Positions 50,758 through 58,732 of a stretch of 64,000 nucleotides of DNA are shown here, in pieces. Under the pieces are notes generated by a model. It did no database searches. It had not been told where the DNA came from and saw only the letters and a program-made list of their open reading frames with translations. The stretch spans positions 310,001-374,000 of the forward strand of contig OZ220709.1 of NCBI GenBank assembly GCA_965116665.1, read 5' to 3'. This stretch comes from Aldehydirespirator sp965116665. GTDB lineage: Bacteria; Actinomycetota; Acidimicrobiia; Acidimicrobiales; Aldehydirespiratoraceae. Positions within the stretch are counted from its first letter, which is position 1, and each line of letters begins with the position of its first letter. The translations under genes were made by a program, and so were the position numbers.

Positions 50758-51213
50758 GTGGCGGATGAGCGCGAGCGCCGTCCAGTGGCGGTTGCCTGGG
50801 ACGAAGCGCGGGAGATTCTGGTCGTTGCGCTGCTGGCTGCCGCGCTGCTGCACGTAGCCGCGCCCGTTATCCGATACCTGGGAATCGATCGGCGCTATCC
50901 CTGGTGGGATGACCTGCACAGCGCCCTCACCAACGTCAACGCGCTGACCGGTGTCCTGCTACTGGGCGCGGCTGTTGTCGTCTGCACCACCCCGGCTGCG
51001 GACATGGTTCCCCGGCTGCGGCAGTCCGTCTACTGGATCTCGCTGGTGGTGGCCGTGCTGGGCGTGGTCGCGATCATCAATGTGCTGTCGGTGCCCTCCG
51101 CCGGAGACGCGGCCGCGATGCGGCTGGCCGTGGTGGCGTGGCGTTCAGGACCGGCGGTGTTGCTGTCGGCTTGCGCGGCCTGGATGGCCCGTCGAGTAGT
51201 CCTTCTCGGCTGA
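50758..51213 (+). CDS. Small membrane protein, unknown
   Basis: A 151-residue protein with four predicted helices: ILVVALLAAALLHVAAPVIR, NVNALTGVLLLGAAVVVCTT, YWISLVVAVLGVVAIINVLS and GPAVLLSACAAWMARRVVLL. A charged loop with GIDRRYPWWDDLHSALTN lies between the first two. I do not recognise a family. It has its own leaderless GTG start and ends 72 bp before the second complex I operon, which has its own promoter. Confidence 0.6.
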   Translation: MADERERRPVAVAWDEAREILVVALLAAALLHVAAPVIRYLGIDRRYPWWDDLHSALTNVNALTGVLLLGAAVVVCTTPAADMVPRLRQSVYWISLVVAVLGVVAIINVLSVPSAGDAAAMRLAVVAWRSGPAVLLSACAAWMARRVVLLG

Positions 51214-51271
51214 GAGGCCGAGACACCACGCACCGGGGCTTTCGCTGACGCGTCGCGGGCCGCCGCGCCGG

Positions 51272-51285
51272 TAGGCTTCCGGCCC
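51272..51285 (+). promoter_or_regulatory. Leaderless promoter of the second complex I operon
   Basis: TAGGCT (51272-51277), eight bases, then GTG of nuoA at 51286. The same layout (TAGCCT, eight bases, GTG) precedes the carboxyltransferase gene at 13707. Confidence 0.6.
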
Positions 51286-51651
51286 GTGTCGGAGTTCCTG
51301 CGCACCTATCTGACTGTCGGCATCTTCGGCGCTCTGGGCGTTGGCATCGTGGCGGCGCTGCTCGGCGTGGGGCGCATCCTGCGACCGTCCCGTCCAACCC
51401 CGGCCAAGGTGGAGAACTACGAGTCCGGCGTGGATCCCATCGGGGACATGTGGTCCCAGGCCAACATCCGCTACTACGTCTTCGCGCTGCTGTTCGTGCT
51501 GTTCGATGTGGAGGCCGTGTTCATCTTCCCGTGGGCCGCCCGCCTGGAGGCCTACGCGATGTTCGGCCTGGTCGAGATGGCGATATTCATCTTCATCCTG
51601 CTCCTGGGCCTGCTCTACGCCTGGCGCAAGAGAATGCTCAGATGGGTCTAG
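51286..51651 (+). CDS. nuoA: NADH-quinone oxidoreductase subunit A, second operon
   Basis: A 121-residue NuoA of standard length, lacking the C-terminal tail of the other copy. The loop KVENYESGVDPIGDMWSQAN and the helix YYVFALLFVLFDVEAVFIFP are conserved, including the membrane acidic residues. Leaderless GTG start. The gene overlaps nuoB by ten bases. It opens the 11-gene operon without nuoEFG. Confidence 0.92.
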   Translation: MSEFLRTYLTVGIFGALGVGIVAALLGVGRILRPSRPTPAKVENYESGVDPIGDMWSQANIRYYVFALLFVLFDVEAVFIFPWAARLEAYAMFGLVEMAIFIFILLLGLLYAWRKRMLRWV

Positions 51652-52142
51652 TCGAATCGGGCAAGGTTCCCAAGCCGCTCTCGAGCTTGCTCAACATGAG
51701 CCGCAAGTACTCGCTGTGGGTGTACCAGTGGGGCTTGGCCTGCTGCGCGATCGAGATGGGGGCGGCGTTCGGCTCGCCCCGCTACGACGTGATGCGCCTG
51801 GGCGTGATCCCGCTTCCCGCCAGTCCCCGCCAGGCCGATCTGGTGGTGATCTCGGGAACTGTGACCGACAAGATGGCACCGTCGGTGCGCCGGCTCTACG
51901 AGCAGATGCCCGACCCGAAGTACGTGATCTCGATGGGATCGTGCGCCAACTGCGGCGGGCCCTACTGGGACAGTTACTCGGTCACGAAGGGCGTCGACCA
52001 GATCGTGCCGGTCGATGTGTACGTTCCCGGCTGCCCGCCCCGCCCCGAGGCCCTGCTCGAGGGGATCGTGATGCTGCAGGAGCGCATCCAGAACGAGGAC
52101 ATGGGCGAACGCTGGAGGGGTGAGCCGATTGTCGTCGACTGA
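51642..52142 (+). CDS. nuoB: NADH-quinone oxidoreductase subunit B, second operon
   Basis: A 166-residue NuoB with all four N2 ligands: WGLACCAIEMG, SMGSCANCGGP and VYVPGCPPRPE. The loop between differs from the first copy (SMGSCANCGG against SMGVCASSGG). ATG at 51642 lies in the end of nuoA; the end overlaps nuoC by 23 bases. Confidence 0.95.
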   Translation: MGLVESGKVPKPLSSLLNMSRKYSLWVYQWGLACCAIEMGAAFGSPRYDVMRLGVIPLPASPRQADLVVISGTVTDKMAPSVRRLYEQMPDPKYVISMGSCANCGGPYWDSYSVTKGVDQIVPVDVYVPGCPPRPEALLEGIVMLQERIQNEDMGERWRGEPIVVD

Positions 52143-52839
52143 CGCCGCCTCGCCCTCCACCGACGCTGCCGAAGCGGCTGCCGATGCCGAGACCGACGCC
52201 GCCGCCGAGGCACTGCTGGGGAGCATCCGCGGCGCGATGGGAGAAGCGCTGGTCGGCTCGCACATCGCCGGCGGGGAGTTCTGGGTGCGGGTCGAGCGCG
52301 ACGCGTGGGCGGACCTCGCAACCTGGCTGCGCGACGAGGAGGGCTTCACGTTCTTCAGCTTCCTGTCGGCCATCGACTGGATGCCCTCGCCGTTCGGCCG
52401 CGACATGGACAGCACCGTCGACAACGTGCTCGACCCGCCCGAGCCGAAGGAGACCCCGCCGACCGAGACCGGCGTCGCCGGCGGCGACACCCGCTTCCAG
52501 CTGCTGGCCCGGGTCAACGACGTGGCCACGGGACGCTCGGTGATTGCCAAGGCGGACCTGCCCACCGAGGATCTGCGCGCCCCCAGCTGGGTGCCTGCCT
52601 ACCCGGGAGCCAACTGGCACGAGCGCGAGGCATGGGAGATGTTCGGGATCACCTTCGACGGTCACCCAGGACTCAGCCACATCTACCTTCCCGGTGAGTT
52701 CGAGGGCCATCCGCTGCGCAAGGACTACCCGCTGCTGGCCCGGCGGGTGAAGCCCTGGCCCGGCATCGTCGACGTGGAACTGATGCCCACCGAGTCCGGC
52801 GGCGATCCCGCCGCCGGCGCACAGGACGGCGCAGAGTGA
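52120..52839 (+). CDS. nuoC: NADH-quinone oxidoreductase subunit C, second operon
   Basis: A 239-residue 30-kDa-type subunit, longer than the first copy because of an Ala-rich N terminus and an insertion around VLDPPEPKETPPTETG. Signature parts: FTFFSFLSAIDWMPSPFG, ANWHEREAWEMFGITFDGHP and FEGHPLRKDYPLLARR. Start GTG 52120 overlaps nuoB; a TTG 12 bases later is possible. The stop overlaps nuoD (GTGA). Confidence 0.92.
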   Translation: MSRLSSTDAASPSTDAAEAAADAETDAAAEALLGSIRGAMGEALVGSHIAGGEFWVRVERDAWADLATWLRDEEGFTFFSFLSAIDWMPSPFGRDMDSTVDNVLDPPEPKETPPTETGVAGGDTRFQLLARVNDVATGRSVIAKADLPTEDLRAPSWVPAYPGANWHEREAWEMFGITFDGHPGLSHIYLPGEFEGHPLRKDYPLLARRVKPWPGIVDVELMPTESGGDPAAGAQDGAE

Positions 52840-54005
52840 CTGTCACCGAGCGCCAGCAGCTCAGCTACATCGCCGCGCAGGCCGCCGACGCCCGGGTGAA
52901 CCTGGAGATCGAGACGGAGGGCATGACCCTCAACATCGGCCCCCAGCATCCGGCCACCCACGGGACGCTGCGCATCGTGGCCAAGCTCGACGGCGAGCAG
53001 GTCGTCTCGGCCGAGCCGGTCATGGGATACATGCACCGCGGCTACGAGAAGCTGGCCGAGGTGCGCACCTACCCGCAGGTGACCACCCTCATCAACCGGA
53101 TCGACTGGCTGGGCAGCTTCGCCAACGAGGTGCCCTTCATCCTCGCCGCCGAGCGCCTCATGGAGGTGGAGGCCCCGCCCCGGGCCCAGTGGATCCGCAC
53201 CATCCTGTTCGAACTGAGCCGGATCGCCAACATCACCCTGTTCCTGGGCGACATGGCCGTGCAGGTGGGCGCCATCACCCCGGTCTTCTTCGCCTTCCGC
53301 GACCGTGAGCACGTGCTCAACCAGATCGAGGCCGCCACCGGCGGGCGCTTCCACCCCAACTTCGACCGCATCGGCGGCCTCAAGGACGACCTGCCGGCGG
53401 GCTGGGTGGCCGAGACCCGCCAAGCCATGCGCAAGATCCGCGGCTTCTGCGACGAGATAGAGGAACTCGTGGAGGGCAACGAGATCTTCCAGGCCCGCAC
53501 CCGGGGCATCGGCGTGATCCCGCCCGAGGTAGGGCTCTCCTACGGCTTGTCCGGGGCCAACATACGGGCCTCGGGCGTGGACTGGGACGTGCGCCGCGAC
53601 AGCCCCTGCGGTCTCGTCCACGACCAGGTCGACTGGAAGGTGTGGACCCACCCCGACGGGGACTCCTTCGCCCGGTTCTGGGTGAGGCTCCAGGAGACCC
53701 GGGAGGCGACCAAGATCGTCGACCAGCTGCTCGACGGCATCCCGTCGGGGCCGATCATGGCCAAGGTGCCGGTCATCATCAAGGTGCCCGCGGGCGAGGC
53801 CTACGTCGAGACCGAGAACCCGCTCGGCGTGATGGGCTACTACGTGGTGTCCAAGGGGGACCTGAACCCGTTCCGGCTGAAGATCCGCTCGGCGTCGTTC
53901 TCCAACGTCTCGATCACTCCCTGGCTGCTCAAGGGGGTCTACGTTCCCGACATCATCACCATCCTGGGAAGCCTCTACTTCATCCTGGGAGACATCGACC
54001 GATGA
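52836..54005 (+). CDS. nuoD: NADH-quinone oxidoreductase subunit D, second operon
   Basis: A 389-residue 49-kDa-type subunit: LNIGPQHPATHGTLRIVAKL, GYMHRGYEKLAEVRTYPQVT, RTILFELSRIANITLFLGDM, FHPNFDRIGGLKDDLPAGW and the C terminus ITILGSLYFILGDIDR. It lacks the 50-residue N-terminal extension of the first copy and is clearly a diverged paralogue. Start is the GTG in GTGA. Its stop overlaps the ATG of a 16-codon mini-ORF. Confidence 0.95.
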   Translation: MTVTERQQLSYIAAQAADARVNLEIETEGMTLNIGPQHPATHGTLRIVAKLDGEQVVSAEPVMGYMHRGYEKLAEVRTYPQVTTLINRIDWLGSFANEVPFILAAERLMEVEAPPRAQWIRTILFELSRIANITLFLGDMAVQVGAITPVFFAFRDREHVLNQIEAATGGRFHPNFDRIGGLKDDLPAGWVAETRQAMRKIRGFCDEIEELVEGNEIFQARTRGIGVIPPEVGLSYGLSGANIRASGVDWDVRRDSPCGLVHDQVDWKVWTHPDGDSFARFWVRLQETREATKIVDQLLDGIPSGPIMAKVPVIIKVPAGEAYVETENPLGVMGYYVVSKGDLNPFRLKIRSASFSNVSITPWLLKGVYVPDIITILGSLYFILGDIDR

Positions 54006-54052
54006 TCCTGTGGCGGGCCGAGGCCGCGACGCTCGCGGGGGCCGACCGATGA
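54002..54052 (+). other. Coupled mini-ORF (16 aa) between nuoD and nuoH, second operon
   Basis: ATGA at the nuoD stop opens MILWRAEAATLAGADR, which closes at the TGA of the ATGA at the nuoH start. Both junctions read CGACCGATGAT, an 11-bp direct repeat 47 bp apart. The frame is kept. Confidence 0.45.
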
Positions 54053-55080
54053 TTGCGCTGCTGGCGGAGCTCTCGTACTGGCAGGTCACCTCGATCCGGG
54101 TGGCGGCGGGCCTGGTGGCGGTGCTGCTGGTGGCCGGCACGCTGGTCTACGCCCACCTGTTCAAGATGGTGAGCTTCATGCAGAGCCGGCTCGGTCCTAT
54201 GGAGGCCGGCCCCTACGGCTCGCTCCAGTTGATGGCCGAGATCGGCAAGTTCCTCCAGAAGGAGGACATCGTCCCCCGCCGGGCCGACCGCTTCGTGTTC
54301 AAGGCGGCCCCGTTCGTGGTGCTCACCTCCACGTTCCTGCTGCTGGTGGTGCTGCCGGGCGGCCCGGACGCCTGGTTCATATCCAGCGATCTGGGGATCT
54401 ACCTCGCCATGGCGGTCAGTTCGGTGTCGGTGATCGGCATCCTGATGGCCGGCTGGGGCTCGGCATCGAAGTACTCGCTGCTCGGTGGACTGCGGGCCAC
54501 TGGCCAGCTCATCGCCTACGAGCTGCCGCTGCTGCTGGCAGTGGTCGGGGTGGTCATCCAGGCCGAGACCATGAACCTCCAGGAGATCGTGCTGGCCCAG
54601 GCCAACGGCGAGATCTTCGGCTGGGGGATGATCGGCAACCCGTTCATCCTCACCCAGTTCGCCGGCTTCGTCATCTTCATGATCGCCATGCAGGCCGAAC
54701 TCACCCAGACCCCCTTCGACATGCCGGTGGCCGAGTCGGAGCTGGTGACCGGCTACATGACCGAGTACTCGGGCCTGCGGTTCCTGCTCTTCTTCATCGG
54801 CGAGTTCGCCACCGCGGGCGTGTTCTCGGCCATCGCCGCGGTGCTGTTCCTGGGCGGCTGGTACGTGCCGGGTCTCGACCCGACGGACAACCTCTTCAAC
54901 GTGCTGGGCCCGCTCGTGCTGTTTGGCAAGGTGGTGCTGCTGACGTTCGTGGTCTTCTGGGTCCGGTTCACGTTCCCCCGCTTCCGCGAGGACCAGCTCC
55001 AGCGCCTGGCCTGGAAGTTCCTGGTGCCGCTCGCCCTGGCCAACATCGTCGTTACCGGCGTGCTGAAGGTGGTGGTGTGA
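54049..55080 (+). CDS. nuoH: NADH-quinone oxidoreductase subunit H, second operon
   Basis: A 343-residue NuoH: LFKMVSFMQSRLGPMEAGPY, LQLMAEIGKFLQKEDIVPRR, GWGSASKYSLLGGLRATGQL, IAYELPLLLAVVGVVIQAET, TQTPFDMPVAESELVTGYMT and EYSGLRFLLFFIGEFATAGV. The ATG at 54049 is chosen; upstream in-frame codons belong to the mini-ORF region. Length is shorter than the first copy, which has a tail. The stop overlaps nuoI (TGATG). Confidence 0.95.
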   Translation: MIALLAELSYWQVTSIRVAAGLVAVLLVAGTLVYAHLFKMVSFMQSRLGPMEAGPYGSLQLMAEIGKFLQKEDIVPRRADRFVFKAAPFVVLTSTFLLLVVLPGGPDAWFISSDLGIYLAMAVSSVSVIGILMAGWGSASKYSLLGGLRATGQLIAYELPLLLAVVGVVIQAETMNLQEIVLAQANGEIFGWGMIGNPFILTQFAGFVIFMIAMQAELTQTPFDMPVAESELVTGYMTEYSGLRFLLFFIGEFATAGVFSAIAAVLFLGGWYVPGLDPTDNLFNVLGPLVLFGKVVLLTFVVFWVRFTFPRFREDQLQRLAWKFLVPLALANIVVTGVLKVVV

Positions 55081-55622
55081 TGGGACTGGTGCCGGGTCTG
55101 GTCAAGGGGCTGGTGGTGACCGGCTCGACCGTGGTCCGCACGGTGTTCCCCAAGCGGGGGATGCGCACGCTGGTGCCCGCGCCGACGAAGGGCGCGGCGA
55201 CCGTGCAGTACCCCCACGTCAAGGAGGCGCCCCCGACCCGGGCCCGGGGCGTGATCGCCCTGCACGAGGGCAACTGCACCGCCTGCATGCTGTGCGCGCG
55301 CGAGTGCCCCGACTGGTGCATCTACATCGAGGGCCACAAGGAGAAGGCCCCGCCCCGCCGGGCCGGGGGCAAGCCCCGCCAGGTCAACATCCTCGACCGC
55401 TTCGACATCGACTACGCGCTGTGCATGTTCTGCGGCATCTGCGTGGACGTGTGCCCGTTCGAGGCGTTGTTCTGGAGCCCCGAGTACGAGTTCTCCGAGC
55501 CCCGCATCGCCGACCTGCTCCACGACAAGGAGCGGCTGACCGAGTGGATGGAGACCGTGCCCGAGTTCGAGGACTACGAGTCGGGGTCGGTGGCCAAGAA
55601 GCTGAAGGTGCCGCCGACATGA
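55080..55622 (+). CDS. nuoI: NADH-quinone oxidoreductase subunit I, second operon
   Basis: A 180-residue two-cluster subunit: CTACMLCARECPDWCIYI and CMFCGICVDVCPFEALFW. The N terminus includes LVKGLVVTGSTVVRTVFPKR. In an operon without nuoEFG this is the exposed end of the iron-sulfur chain and the likely docking point for an electron donor such as ferredoxin. ATG 55080 overlaps nuoH by one base; GTG 55077 is possible. Confidence 0.95.
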   Translation: MGLVPGLVKGLVVTGSTVVRTVFPKRGMRTLVPAPTKGAATVQYPHVKEAPPTRARGVIALHEGNCTACMLCARECPDWCIYIEGHKEKAPPRRAGGKPRQVNILDRFDIDYALCMFCGICVDVCPFEALFWSPEYEFSEPRIADLLHDKERLTEWMETVPEFEDYESGSVAKKLKVPPT

Positions 55623-56158
55623 CGCCGGCGGGCGTGCTGGCTGCGGCGGCGGCGGGCGGCGACCTCTTCGTCGCGCAGAACGTCTTCTTCGGCGTGATAG
55701 CGCTGGTGATGGTCGTCTCCGCCATCCGCTGCGTCACCACCCGCAACGTGGTGCACGCCGCGCTGTGGCTCGTGCTTGTGCTGGCCGGCGCGGCCGCCCA
55801 GTTCATCCTGCTCGGCTCGGAGTTCGTGGCCGTCACCCAGGTGCTGGTCTACATCGGCGCCATCATCGTGCTGTTCCTGTTCGGGATCATGCTCACCAAG
55901 GCCTCGATGGGCGACGACGACTCCGTCGCGACCGAGAAGCGGCTCATGGCCAGCCTGGTTGCCGTGCTGCTGGCCGTGGTCATGGGCATTGCGCTGATCG
56001 ACAGCTACTCCGACACCCGGGTGGTGATCGACGAGCCCCAACGCTTCGGGGTCGTGTCCGACGCCATCTTCAGCCAGTACATCGTGGCCTTCGAGGCAGT
56101 CTCGGTGCTGCTGCTGGCCGCCCTGATCGGCGCCATCGTCGTGGCCCGCAAGGAATAG
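55619..56158 (+). CDS. nuoJ: NADH-quinone oxidoreductase subunit J, second operon
   Basis: A 179-residue membrane subunit: TRNVVHAALWLVLVLAGAAA, QFILLGSEFVAVTQVLVYIG and AIIVLFLFGIMLTKASMGDD, the conserved third helix, then two further helices ending ALIGAIVVARKE. The ATG overlaps the nuoI stop (ATGA). Confidence 0.93.
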   Translation: MTPAGVLAAAAAGGDLFVAQNVFFGVIALVMVVSAIRCVTTRNVVHAALWLVLVLAGAAAQFILLGSEFVAVTQVLVYIGAIIVLFLFGIMLTKASMGDDDSVATEKRLMASLVAVLLAVVMGIALIDSYSDTRVVIDEPQRFGVVSDAIFSQYIVAFEAVSVLLLAALIGAIVVARKE

Positions 56159-56168
56159 GGGGCGGGCT

Positions 56169-56468
56169 GTGATCCTCAACCAGTTCCTCCTGCTCGCCGC
56201 GGTCCTGTTCTGCATCGGTGTGTACGGCGTGCTGGCCCGGCGCAACGGGATCATGGTCCTGATGTCGGTCGAGATCATCCTCAACTCCGTCAACATCAAC
56301 CTGGTCGCCTTCGGAGCCTTCCGCGACAACGTGGCCGGCGAAGTATTCGCCCTGTTCGTGATCGCGGTCGCGGCGGCCGAGGTGGGCATCGGACTGGCCA
56401 TCGTGCTGCTCATATATCGCAACCGTCGAAGCATCGACCTCACCGAGGCCGATCTGCTGAAGGGCTGA
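56169..56468 (+). CDS. nuoK: NADH-quinone oxidoreductase subunit K, second operon
   Basis: A 99-residue three-helix subunit with the buried Glu residues in LMSVEIILNSVNINLVAFGA and FVIAVAAAEVGIGLAIVLLI, ending DLLKG. GTG start at 56169 with GGGGGCGG just upstream. Confidence 0.94.
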   Translation: MILNQFLLLAAVLFCIGVYGVLARRNGIMVLMSVEIILNSVNINLVAFGAFRDNVAGEVFALFVIAVAAAEVGIGLAIVLLIYRNRRSIDLTEADLLKG

Positions 56469-56480
56469 GGGAGCTTCGAC

Positions 56481-58658
56481 GTGAGTCTGTTCGCTGCGAC
56501 GATCGCCGCACTCGCGGCCGAGGAGCCTGTGGTCCACGGACCCAGTTCCATAGAGAGCGCCGGGTTCTTCCTCGACTACGCCTGGTTGATCCCGCTGCTG
56601 CCGGCGCTGTCGTTCGCCGGCATCCTGCTTTTCGGCAAGCGCATGCGCCGCCACGGCTCCGAACTGGGGATCGCGGCCGTGGGGGGCTCCTTCGTGCTGG
56701 CCCTCGGAGCAGCATTCACCTGGACCGGCCACCGCGACGGCTCCCACGAGGGCGTCCAGGCCGTGCACCGCACGGTGGGGTGGCTGCGCTCGGGCGGCGT
56801 CGACTACGACGCCGGGATCCTGGTGGACGGGCTGTCGGTGATGATGCTGTTCGTCGTGTGTGCGGTGTCGCTGTTGGTCCACATCTACAGCACCGACTAC
56901 GTGGCCGGTGACGCTCGCTATACCCACTTCTTCGCCTTCCTGAGCCTGTTCACCGCGGCGATGCTGTTCTTCGTCCTCAGCGACAACCTGCTGCAGATGA
57001 TCGTGGGCTGGGAGCTGGTCGGCGTCTGCTCGTTCGTGCTGATCGGCCACTGGTGGGAGCACAAGGAGAACTCCGACGCCGCCCTCAAGGCCTTCTTCAC
57101 CAACCGGGTGGGCGACATCGGGCTCCTGGTGGGCGTGTCGATCCTCTTCTTCGCCGCGGGCGGCACCTTCGACACGCTGACCATCAGCGAGCGCATCAAC
57201 GCGGGCGAGGTGAGCCACACCGCGCTGGTGGTGGCCTCGCTGTGCCTGCTGGCTGCGGTGATGTCCAAGTCCGGCCAGTTCATCCTCCACACCTGGCTGC
57301 CCGACGCCATGGCCGGACCCACGCCGGTGTCCGCGCTCATCCACGCCGCCACGATGGTGGTGGCCGGCATCTTCATGGTGGCCCGCCTGTACCCGGTGTT
57401 CTGGGAGGGCATGTCGATCGGCGGGTCCAGCATCAACGTCCTGGCGCTGGTCGGGGCGGTCACCCTGCTGTTCGGGGGGATGCTGGCCTTCACCCAGAAC
57501 GACATCAAGAAGGTGCTGGCCTATTCCACTGTCAGCCAGCTGGGCTACATGGTGATGGCTCTCGGGGTGGGGGCCTGGACCGCAGCCATGTTCCACCTGT
57601 TCACCCACGCCTTCTTCAAGGCCTGCCTGTTCCTGGGGTCGGGCTCGGTGAGCCACGCGGTGCACAGCTTCGACATGAAGACCGACATGGGCGGGCTCCG
57701 CAAGGTAATGCCCCACACCTACCGCACCTTCATGGTGGCGACGATTGCGCTCATGGGCCTGCCGCCGTTGGCCGGATTCTGGTCCAAGGACGAGATCCTG
57801 GCCGGCACCGGCGGCTGGGGCCTGTTCGGCGGCACCCACGGCAACGGCAACTACACCCTCATGCTGGTCATGGGAATGGTCGGTGCGGCCGTGACCGCGG
57901 CCTACATGACCCGGGTCGTCTACCTCACCTTCTTCGGCACCTACCGGGGCCACGGCCATCCCCACGAGTCCGGACCCCGCATCCTGGGGCCGCTGTACGT
58001 GCTGGCCTTCTTCGCGGTGGTGGCCGGGCTGTTCAACATACCCAAGGGCTTCCAGCTGTGGCCCGCGGCCTGGCAGGAGCGCTTCGGCCACTACGTGGAG
58101 CCGGTGGCGGCCTACTTCCCGGCCATCGGGCACGCCAAGCCGAGCTGGTCGCTGGCCATCGTCTCGACGCTGGTCGCGCTGACCGGCGCGGCGCTGGCCT
58201 GGCGCTACTACTTCAAGCGCGTGCAGAGCCGCTCGGAGGCCGCTGGGGAGCCGCTCACCGAGATCGGTGACGGACCGGTGTCGCGGGGCGGGCTGCCCAA
58301 GGCCGTCCACACGGCGCTGGTCAACAAGTACTACTTCGACCACCTCTACACCGGCGTGATCGTCAAGGCGGTGAAGGGGCCGCTGGCCAAGGCCACTTAC
58401 TGGTCGAACCAGCGGATCATCGACGGCATCGTCAACGAGGCCGGCCGGCAGTCGGTGGCTGCTGGCCGGGCCGTGTACGACCACGTCGACCAGACCCTCA
58501 TCGACCGCGTCATCGTCGACGGCTCGGGCCGGGCCTCCGACGGCGCCGGCGAGAGCCTGCGGACCATGCAGACCGGCAAGGTCCAGCAGTACGCCGCCAT
58601 CCTGTTCGCAGCCGCCACCGTGCTGGCCGGCGTGTTCATCCTCGTGCTGTCGCTATGA
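56481..58658 (+). CDS. nuoL: NADH-quinone oxidoreductase subunit L, second operon
   Basis: A 725-residue antiporter-like subunit, 100 residues longer than the first copy. Signatures: ILVDGLSVMMLFVVCAVSLL, VGWELVGVCSFVLIGHWWEH, SKSGQFILHTWLPDAMAGPT, NDIKKVLAYSTVSQLGYMVM and FTHAFFKACLFLGSGSVSHA. The C-terminal region contains the long lateral-helix part (NKYYFDHLYTGVIVKAVKGP) and a final helix. The stop overlaps an ATG (ATGA). Confidence 0.95.
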   Translation: MSLFAATIAALAAEEPVVHGPSSIESAGFFLDYAWLIPLLPALSFAGILLFGKRMRRHGSELGIAAVGGSFVLALGAAFTWTGHRDGSHEGVQAVHRTVGWLRSGGVDYDAGILVDGLSVMMLFVVCAVSLLVHIYSTDYVAGDARYTHFFAFLSLFTAAMLFFVLSDNLLQMIVGWELVGVCSFVLIGHWWEHKENSDAALKAFFTNRVGDIGLLVGVSILFFAAGGTFDTLTISERINAGEVSHTALVVASLCLLAAVMSKSGQFILHTWLPDAMAGPTPVSALIHAATMVVAGIFMVARLYPVFWEGMSIGGSSINVLALVGAVTLLFGGMLAFTQNDIKKVLAYSTVSQLGYMVMALGVGAWTAAMFHLFTHAFFKACLFLGSGSVSHAVHSFDMKTDMGGLRKVMPHTYRTFMVATIALMGLPPLAGFWSKDEILAGTGGWGLFGGTHGNGNYTLMLVMGMVGAAVTAAYMTRVVYLTFFGTYRGHGHPHESGPRILGPLYVLAFFAVVAGLFNIPKGFQLWPAAWQERFGHYVEPVAAYFPAIGHAKPSWSLAIVSTLVALTGAALAWRYYFKRVQSRSEAAGEPLTEIGDGPVSRGGLPKAVHTALVNKYYFDHLYTGVIVKAVKGPLAKATYWSNQRIIDGIVNEAGRQSVAAGRAVYDHVDQTLIDRVIVDGSGRASDGAGESLRTMQTGKVQQYAAILFAAATVLAGVFILVLSL

Positions 58659-58723
58659 ACCCCGTGACCCAGATCGTGACGACCCCGCAACCCCCCGTCC
58701 CCCAGAATCCACCCATCCTCTAG
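58655..58723 (+). other. Coupled mini-ORF (22 aa) between nuoL and nuoM, second operon
   Basis: ATGA at the nuoL stop opens a Pro-rich 22-codon frame starting MNPVTQIVTTPQPP, which stops nine bases before the nuoM ATG. The stop-to-start distance is short enough for reinitiation. Confidence 0.35.
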
Positions 58724-58732
58724 GACCGAACC

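Noticed and set aside
56070..58484. An 804-codon antisense frame over nuoJ, nuoK and nuoL of the second operon
   Set aside because: Same cause: high-GC antisense openness. The product is compositionally abnormal and has no start signal.
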